Part shown: one piece after another, positions 24,151-28,114 of the stretch
How positions within the stretch are numbered: the stretch's first letter is position 1
How the letters are laid out: each line of letters begins with the position of its first letter
From: a virus
Length of the DNA stretch: 28,114 nt
IMG/VR virus record: IMGVR_UViG_3300032224_000517
Location: 1 to 28,114 of that record
Reading direction: 5' to 3' (one strand)
The notes under the pieces: generated by a model
What the model was told of the DNA's origin: nothing
The model's database searches: none
What the model saw: the letters and a program-made list of their open reading frames with translations, nothing else
Made by a program: the position numbers and the translations under genes

Positions 24151-24932
24151 TGTCATTTGCACCAAATTTATTCTTGTCAAATATGCGAGCAAAAGATGGC
24201 CCAGCAAAGCCATCAAGATTTGAGGTAATATTACCTATTCCTCCGTATATTAACAATTTTGTTAGCCAATCTATTTTTGAAAAATTAGTCAATTTGCCAA
24301 ATACAATTGTTTCTAGTTTAACTGATATCTTTGCTACTCAACCACAAGACGAACAATCAAAAACTTCAAATGCTTCTTTGTCCCGTTATTTGGCATTACA
24401 ATGTGAAACTGCTGAATTGCCTGGCAAAACATTGATGACACAAGATGCCAAAGTTTACGGACCAACATTTAAAGTTCCTTACTTAACACAATATAATGAT
24501 ATTACTTTAGGATTTCTATCAACAAATGATTTTTATGAAAGAAAATTGTTTGACCGCTGGTTGGAAGCAATTAATCCAAGCGATACAAATAACCTAAGAT
24601 TTTCCAAAGGAGAATCTACAAGATATATGACAAATATTAAAATTATTCAATATGATGATTTCATTAAACAAATCTATGCTGTTGAATTGATTGATGCTTT
24701 TCCTATTGGAGTATCAGCTCAACCACTAAGTTGGTCAGAGGATAATTTTCATCGTGTATCTGTTCAATTTTCATATCAAAAATATCGTGTGATTTATGAT
24801 GGCAATTATGATTTAGCTCAAGCTGCTGCAACAATTCTTGGACTAAAAACTGTAAACTTTACAAACAATACTGGAAATTCCATTATGAGTGGAATTGGAC
24901 GAGCTACGAGTGTATTTGGAAAATTATTTTAA
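24150..24932 (+). CDS. 54: Baseplate tail-tube initiator gp54 (260 aa)
   Basis: The tube-fold features are QCETAELPG (84-92) followed by KVYGPTFKVPY, then DRWLEAINP (135-143) and DAFPIGVSAQPLSW (182-195), with a final strand VSVQFSYQKYRVIY. These are shared with gp19 tube proteins, but the extended N-terminus (RFEVILPIPPYINNF) and the neighbours argue for gp54, which is 320 residues in T4. gp54 is the first ring on the hub from which the tube grows. AGGA stands about 10 nt before the ATG, which overlaps the previous stop. gp26 follows 16 nt later. Confidence 0.8.
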   Translation: MSFAPNLFLSNMRAKDGPAKPSRFEVILPIPPYINNFVSQSIFEKLVNLPNTIVSSLTDIFATQPQDEQSKTSNASLSRYLALQCETAELPGKTLMTQDAKVYGPTFKVPYLTQYNDITLGFLSTNDFYERKLFDRWLEAINPSDTNNLRFSKGESTRYMTNIKIIQYDDFIKQIYAVELIDAFPIGVSAQPLSWSEDNFHRVSVQFSYQKYRVIYDGNYDLAQAAATILGLKTVNFTNNTGNSIMSGIGRATSVFGKLF

Positions 24933-24948
24933 TTTATGAGGATATAAT

Positions 24949-25698
24949 ATGTTACCTAAAATTGATGTGCCGGTTTATAGTGTAAAGTTGATATCAAATG
25001 ATAAAACTTTGCAATTTAGACCATTCACCGTGAAAGAAGAAAAATTGTTTTTAATGGCCAATGAGAGTGATGATTTAGACACCATTCTTGATACCATTAA
25101 ACAGGTTATTAATAATTGTGTTTTGGATGAATTTGATATCAATGAATTACCAATGTTTGATATTGAATATGTCTTTTTGAACATTCGTGCTAGGTCGATT
25201 GGAGAAACAATCAACTTAAAATACAAATGTAACAACTCGCTTCCAAATGCCGAAGGCGAAGAAGGCGAAGAAGGCGAAGAAAAGAAATGTAATAATATGG
25301 TGGAAATTGATTTAAATGTTTTGGATATTGAACCAGAAAAAGTCGATAGCCATAGTAACAAGATTGAAATTACCGAACATATGGGTATGGTAATGAAATA
25401 TCCAAGTTTCAAATCTTTGAAAGAGTTTGATATTGAAAATGAAGCGGATTCTATTGTTAGTATGACTGCTGGTTGTATTGATTACATTTATGATAAAGAC
25501 AATATTTACTATGCAAAAGAGAATACAAAAGAAGAATTAATTGAATTTTTGGAATCTATGCAATCCAAAGATTTAGAGAAAGTTAGATTATTTTTTGATA
25601 CTATGCCTAAAATGAAAAAAACAATTCATTTTAAGTGTAATAAATGTGAACACGAAGAAAATATTGAGTTGGAAGGAATTCAAAGTTTTTTCGGATAA
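24949..25698 (+). CDS. 26: Baseplate hub assembly protein gp26 (249 aa)
   Basis: The N-terminal phrase QFRPFTVKEEKLFLMANES and the later LPMFDIEYVFLNIRARSIGE are the landmarks of the T4 baseplate (gp26) family; T4 gp26 is 208 residues. Cys94 and Cys114 flank an acidic insert, and Cys230, Cys233 with His235 (CNKCEH) lie near the end, suggesting a zinc ribbon. GAGG lies 7 nt before the ATG. The last codons are AGT TTT TTC GGA TAA, containing a slippery heptamer, so a fraction of product is probably extended by 62 residues in the -1 frame. In T4 the protein acts in hub assembly; the frameshift would make it resemble tail assembly chaperones of other phages. Confidence 0.87.
   Translation: MLPKIDVPVYSVKLISNDKTLQFRPFTVKEEKLFLMANESDDLDTILDTIKQVINNCVLDEFDINELPMFDIEYVFLNIRARSIGETINLKYKCNNSLPNAEGEEGEEGEEKKCNNMVEIDLNVLDIEPEKVDSHSNKIEITEHMGMVMKYPSFKSLKEFDIENEADSIVSMTAGCIDYIYDKDNIYYAKENTKEELIEFLESMQSKDLEKVRLFFDTMPKMKKTIHFKCNKCEHEENIELEGIQSFFG
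25252..25278 (+). repeat. Three perfect 9-bp tandem repeats in gp26
   Basis: GAAGGCGAA occurs three times in a row and encodes Glu-Gly-Glu three times. It lies between Cys94 and Cys114 of gp26. Change in copy number would keep frame. Confidence 0.9.
25686..25692 (+). promoter_or_regulatory. -1 ribosomal frameshift slippery site T TTT TTC
   Basis: In the gp26 frame the bases read T TTT TTC followed by GGA and TAA, a canonical X XXY YYZ heptamer. Slipping back one base gives TTT TTT CGG and opens a frame that runs to 25880. I found no convincing downstream pseudoknot or strong hairpin by eye. Confidence 0.7.
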
Positions 25699-25880
25699 AT
25701 TTTGGCCATGAGAACCTAGGGAACTACTATCAAACTAACTTTGCTTTAATGCAACATCACAAGTATAGTTTGACAGAATTGGAAAATATGTTACCTTGGG
25801 AAAGAGATATCTATGTGAATATGCTAATGCGATATCTCGAAGAAGAAAATGAAAAAATTAAACAAATGCAAAGGCATTAG
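25686..25880 (+). CDS. C-terminal extension of gp26 made by -1 frameshift
   Basis: After the slip the frame encodes 62 residues: RINFGHENLGNYY, QTNFALMQHH, then KYSLTELENMLPWERDIYV and an acidic helix ending KQMQRH. The open frame upstream has no ATG, GTG or TTG in a usable position; the first ATG (25749) comes after 19 residues, in the middle of a well-structured stretch, and lacks a ribosome site. The fusion would be 310 aa. The Leu-Pro-Trp-Glu-Arg and following charged helix resemble second-frame domains of tail assembly chaperones (the T part of lambda G-GT; P2 E-E prime). The stop at 25878-25880 is 2 nt before the next ATG. An alternative is an independent small gene starting at 25749. 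Confidence 0.68.
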   Translation, partial: FFRINFGHENLGNYYQTNFALMQHHKYSLTELENMLPWERDIYVNMLMRYLEEENEKIKQMQRH

Positions 25881-25882
25881 AA

Positions 25883-27895
25883 ATGAGCAGATTAGCTGAA
25901 ATCTTAACACAAGAGTATAAATCTAAAGGCATCCTTGGTGGTGCAGCTTCCGCTATTGGTAAACGAACTAGAGAAAAGTTAGACATCCGAAATGCTTTAT
26001 TTGGAGGGTCTGGTGTTGGCTCAATAGTTGGAAGAAAAGTGTTTGGTAAAGGATATTCAGCTACAGGTAAAGATAGTAAGATATCAACTGATACTAATGC
26101 ACTATCTGGTGGATCATCTTCTGCATTACAAGAATTAAATATGAACAGCCAGATTAGTGCAAAGAATTCTACTGCTTTGCCTAAAATTGCATTTGATATG
26201 AATATTATGAAACAAAACATCGCTAAGTTGGTTAAAGCACAAGGTGTAACACCATCTAAACGAGCTGATATGTATTTTCAAAAACAAAAAGAAAGAAATT
26301 CAACATATAAAAATCTTTTTGGTACAAAATCAAGTAAAGTAGAAAAAGTTGGAGCTTCAGAGGGTTCAGAAAGTATTATTGGTGGTATTATTGGTGGCCT
26401 TGTTTCTAAATTAGGCACAGGACTTTTACCTCTTATTGGGACTGCGGTTGCCGTTGGTGTTGCTTTAAATAATTTAAGAAATGCGTTTAATGGATTTTTA
26501 GATTGGTTTGCAGGAACTTGGATTGGTAAAAAATTAGGTATTCAACCATCAGGTGCAAATCCTGGTAGTGGTGGTGGCGGTGATCCAGGAAGTCCTGGCT
26601 CTGGACAACCAGGCCAAAAAGGATTTATGGAACGAGCAGGAGATGTCGCAACAAATTCTGTTGAAGCTTTTGGTGAATATAAAGCATTGCGATTTGGCCA
26701 AAAACTTGGTGAAAAAGTTCCTAAATTTGAAATGCGTGGTGCAGGAACTCTTGCAGAAAAAGGTGGAGGTTTTGTTAAAGGTGGAGCTTCTCAAGTTGGA
26801 GGAGGTGGAAAATTAGCCGATGCTTTAGAGAAATTGAGAAGTTTTGCGGTTAAATCCACATCAAAAGGATGGGGACCAAAAATCACTCAAAAACTAACAC
26901 AAAAATTAGGTCGTTTAATTGCTTTTAAATGTGTGACTTTATTTGCTGGATTTGCAGCTGCTCCGTTCACAGCAGGATTTTCTGCTCTAATCAGTATTGT
27001 TAGTGCTTTGTGGTTGATGAAAGATATTTGGGACATTTACGAAGCAATTTTTGGCACAAATGGTATTGAAAAAGAATTGGAAGATGAAGATAAAGATACT
27101 GGTAAATCTAGTTCTCCAACAATGCAAAAAACATCTACTGATTCAGCACCAGGCGCTACGCCATCAGCTTCAAATGAAACAGGAAATAGTCCTAGTCCAG
27201 TTGGATCAGGACCATCCAATTTACAATTACCAAAAGGTAAATCTGTTAGTAGTAATGAAGCTATTGATTATCTTGTTAAGAAAGGAATGTCACCAGAGCA
27301 AGCTGCTGGTGTAGTTGGTAATTTATTACAAGAATCTTCATTAAATAGTGGCGCACAAAACAACGCTGAGGGCGCTTATGGTATCGCACAATGGAGAGGT
27401 TCAAGATTAACAGATTTGCAGAATTTTGCCGCTTCTCGTGGAAAAACAATTGATGATGTAAATACTCAATTAGATTTTATCATGCATGAATTAAATGGTA
27501 AAGAAAAGAAAGCTGGACAAATGTTATTTGCTTCTAAAACTGCTGAAGAGGCTGCATACAATTTTGGTAAATATTATGAAAGACCAAAAACTGTTGAACA
27601 AGCTAGGATGGATTGGGCAGCAAAAACATTAGCTGAATATAAACCGACCGGTAGTGGTTCAAGTAATGTCCAATTAGCTCAAGTGGGAGATGGAATGGGT
27701 TCTGGTGGTGCTGAAATGATGGCCGCATCAAACGCTGTCAATGATGCTAAAAATTCTCCTGCTAAATCACAACCAGTTCAAGTAGCACAAGACAATAGAC
27801 AAACAGTAGTCAATAATGGCGGTGGCGGTGGTAATTCTCAAATGACTGCTTATGACCAGTATTTTGGTAAATACTTAATAGACCGCACTACGTAA
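25883..27895 (+). CDS. Large hub or tape-measure candidate with C-terminal tail lysozyme (670 aa)
   Basis: Residues about 455-575 form a phage tail lysozyme domain: YLVKKGMSPEQAAGVVGNLL, then QESSLN with the probable catalytic Glu484, and GAYGIAQWRGSRL. The N-terminus (LTQEYKSKGILGGAASAIGK, then RNALFGGSGVGSI) is a conserved-looking leader. Hydrophobic stretches lie at about 165-196 and 342-390, with a Gly/Pro linker at 222-248. The enzyme would cut peptidoglycan locally during infection, the job of the lysozyme domain in T4 gp5. It follows a frameshifted gp26 unit, the place of a tape measure in many tail operons, and 670 residues could span a T4-size tail; this is inference. A hub plug is the other option. 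AAGG lies 10 nt upstream. Confidence 0.82.
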   Translation: MSRLAEILTQEYKSKGILGGAASAIGKRTREKLDIRNALFGGSGVGSIVGRKVFGKGYSATGKDSKISTDTNALSGGSSSALQELNMNSQISAKNSTALPKIAFDMNIMKQNIAKLVKAQGVTPSKRADMYFQKQKERNSTYKNLFGTKSSKVEKVGASEGSESIIGGIIGGLVSKLGTGLLPLIGTAVAVGVALNNLRNAFNGFLDWFAGTWIGKKLGIQPSGANPGSGGGGDPGSPGSGQPGQKGFMERAGDVATNSVEAFGEYKALRFGQKLGEKVPKFEMRGAGTLAEKGGGFVKGGASQVGGGGKLADALEKLRSFAVKSTSKGWGPKITQKLTQKLGRLIAFKCVTLFAGFAAAPFTAGFSALISIVSALWLMKDIWDIYEAIFGTNGIEKELEDEDKDTGKSSSPTMQKTSTDSAPGATPSASNETGNSPSPVGSGPSNLQLPKGKSVSSNEAIDYLVKKGMSPEQAAGVVGNLLQESSLNSGAQNNAEGAYGIAQWRGSRLTDLQNFAASRGKTIDDVNTQLDFIMHELNGKEKKAGQMLFASKTAEEAAYNFGKYYERPKTVEQARMDWAAKTLAEYKPTGSGSSNVQLAQVGDGMGSGGAEMMAASNAVNDAKNSPAKSQPVQVAQDNRQTVVNNGGGGGNSQMTAYDQYFGKYLIDRTT

Positions 27896-27917
27896 AAACC
27901 CCGCCGAAGCGGGGTTT
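27896..27917 (+). terminator. Bidirectional intrinsic terminator
   Basis: AAACCCCGC pairs perfectly with GCGGGGTTT over 9 bp around the loop CGAA. A-rich bases precede it and T-rich bases follow, so it can end transcription from both sides. It stands 1 base after the stop of the lysozyme gene and 20 nt from the end of the convergent gp32-like gene. Confidence 0.85.
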
Positions 27918-27937
27918 AACGCACTTGCATGGGACTG

Positions 27938-28114
27938 TTACTCAGCGTCAGCTAACGATTTAAAATAATCCAAATCATCATCTTCAGCTAATGAAGGCGC
28001 CTTTGCAGAAGGAATGCTTTTAGCTTCTTCTGACTTGAATGGACTAATATCAGCAGTTTCTGCCTTACTAGCTGCAACTGGTGCACCTAGAACTTTATCC
28101 AAACGACCTTTTAA
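27938..28114 (-). CDS. 32: gp32-like ssDNA-binding protein, C-terminal part
   Basis: The frame is open from the right edge to a TAA at 27938 and codes for 58 residues: LKGRLDKVLGAPVAA, an Ala/Ser/Lys/Glu-rich linker, then an acidic end with AEDDDLDYFKSLADAE. The disordered linker plus an acidic, aromatic-containing C-terminal tail is the arrangement of single-stranded-DNA-binding proteins, and this one is close to the tail I recall for T4-like aquatic gp32; the tail recruits replication and recombination partners. The ssDNA-binding OB fold lies outside the window, so the call rests on the tail. It faces the structural operon across a shared terminator, marking the edge of the late region. Confidence 0.68.
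   Translation of the reverse strand, partial: LKGRLDKVLGAPVAASKAETADISPFKSEEAKSIPSAKAPSLAEDDDLDYFKSLADAE

Noticed and set aside
25713-25727. Downstream hairpin stimulating the gp26 frameshift, based on the CCTAGG palindrome
   Set aside because: A six-base palindrome without loop cannot form a useful hairpin, and I found no longer complementary arms close to the heptamer.
25749-25880. Independent 43-aa gene starting at the ATG at 25749
   Set aside because: No ribosome site precedes it and the open frame upstream back to the slippery heptamer encodes a coherent continuation of the same domain, so a frameshift product explains the region better. It is not fully excluded.
26375-27050. Holin or membrane protein suggested by hydrophobic stretches
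   Set aside because: The stretches lie within a continuous 670-aa protein that ends in a tail lysozyme domain; tape measure and hub plug proteins commonly carry such segments.

Overview
This window is part of the structural (late) region of a T4-like contractile-tailed phage. It is AT-rich and almost gapless, and recognisable counterparts of T4 gp48, gp53, gp27, gp5, gp25, gp6, gp8, gp4, gp54 and gp26, with the tail of a gp32-like protein, follow one another. The divergence from T4, the giant DUF4815-type protein and the Asn/Thr/Ala-rich fibre proteins fit the aquatic exo-T-even myoviruses (cyanophage or pelagiphage type). No gene here identifies the host. I saw no tRNA, CRISPR array, insertion sequence or integrase.

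Layout. (1) Bases 1-4455, minus strand: a cassette of fibre and receptor-binding candidates and small virion proteins, including a C1q-like head, a jelly-roll fibre and two small proteins of likely assembly role. (2) Bases 4458-16939, minus strand: the wedge and periphery, namely the 1976-aa DUF4815-type protein, gp8, an 835-aa wedge-associated protein, gp6 and gp25. (3) Bases 16947-23017, minus strand: the hub and spike, namely two unknown proteins, a gp5-like spike split over two genes, gp27-like hub, gp53 and gp48. (4) Bases 23052-27895, plus strand: gp4 head-completion nuclease, an unknown conserved protein, gp54 and gp26 with a -1-frame extension, then a 670-aa protein ending in a tail-lysozyme domain. 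(5) A bidirectional hairpin terminator at 27896-27917 faces a convergent gp32-like gene.

How it fits together. The leftward block builds baseplate wedges, spike and fibres. The rightward block supplies head completion, tube initiation and hub assembly. Both blocks diverge from a 34-bp gap holding a T4-late-type TATAAATA box. Seven octamers of the form NATAAATA sit 4-27 nt before start codons, so late transcription seems to be re-initiated at several gene junctions.

Most notable: a textbook -1 slippery heptamer (T TTT TTC) three codons before the gp26 stop, opening a 62-residue extension with no start codon of its own until residue 20; and a gp5 taken apart into OB-fold gene, unknown helical gene and spike gene, with no lysozyme domain in any of them, while a tail lysozyme domain ends a large protein of the opposite operon.
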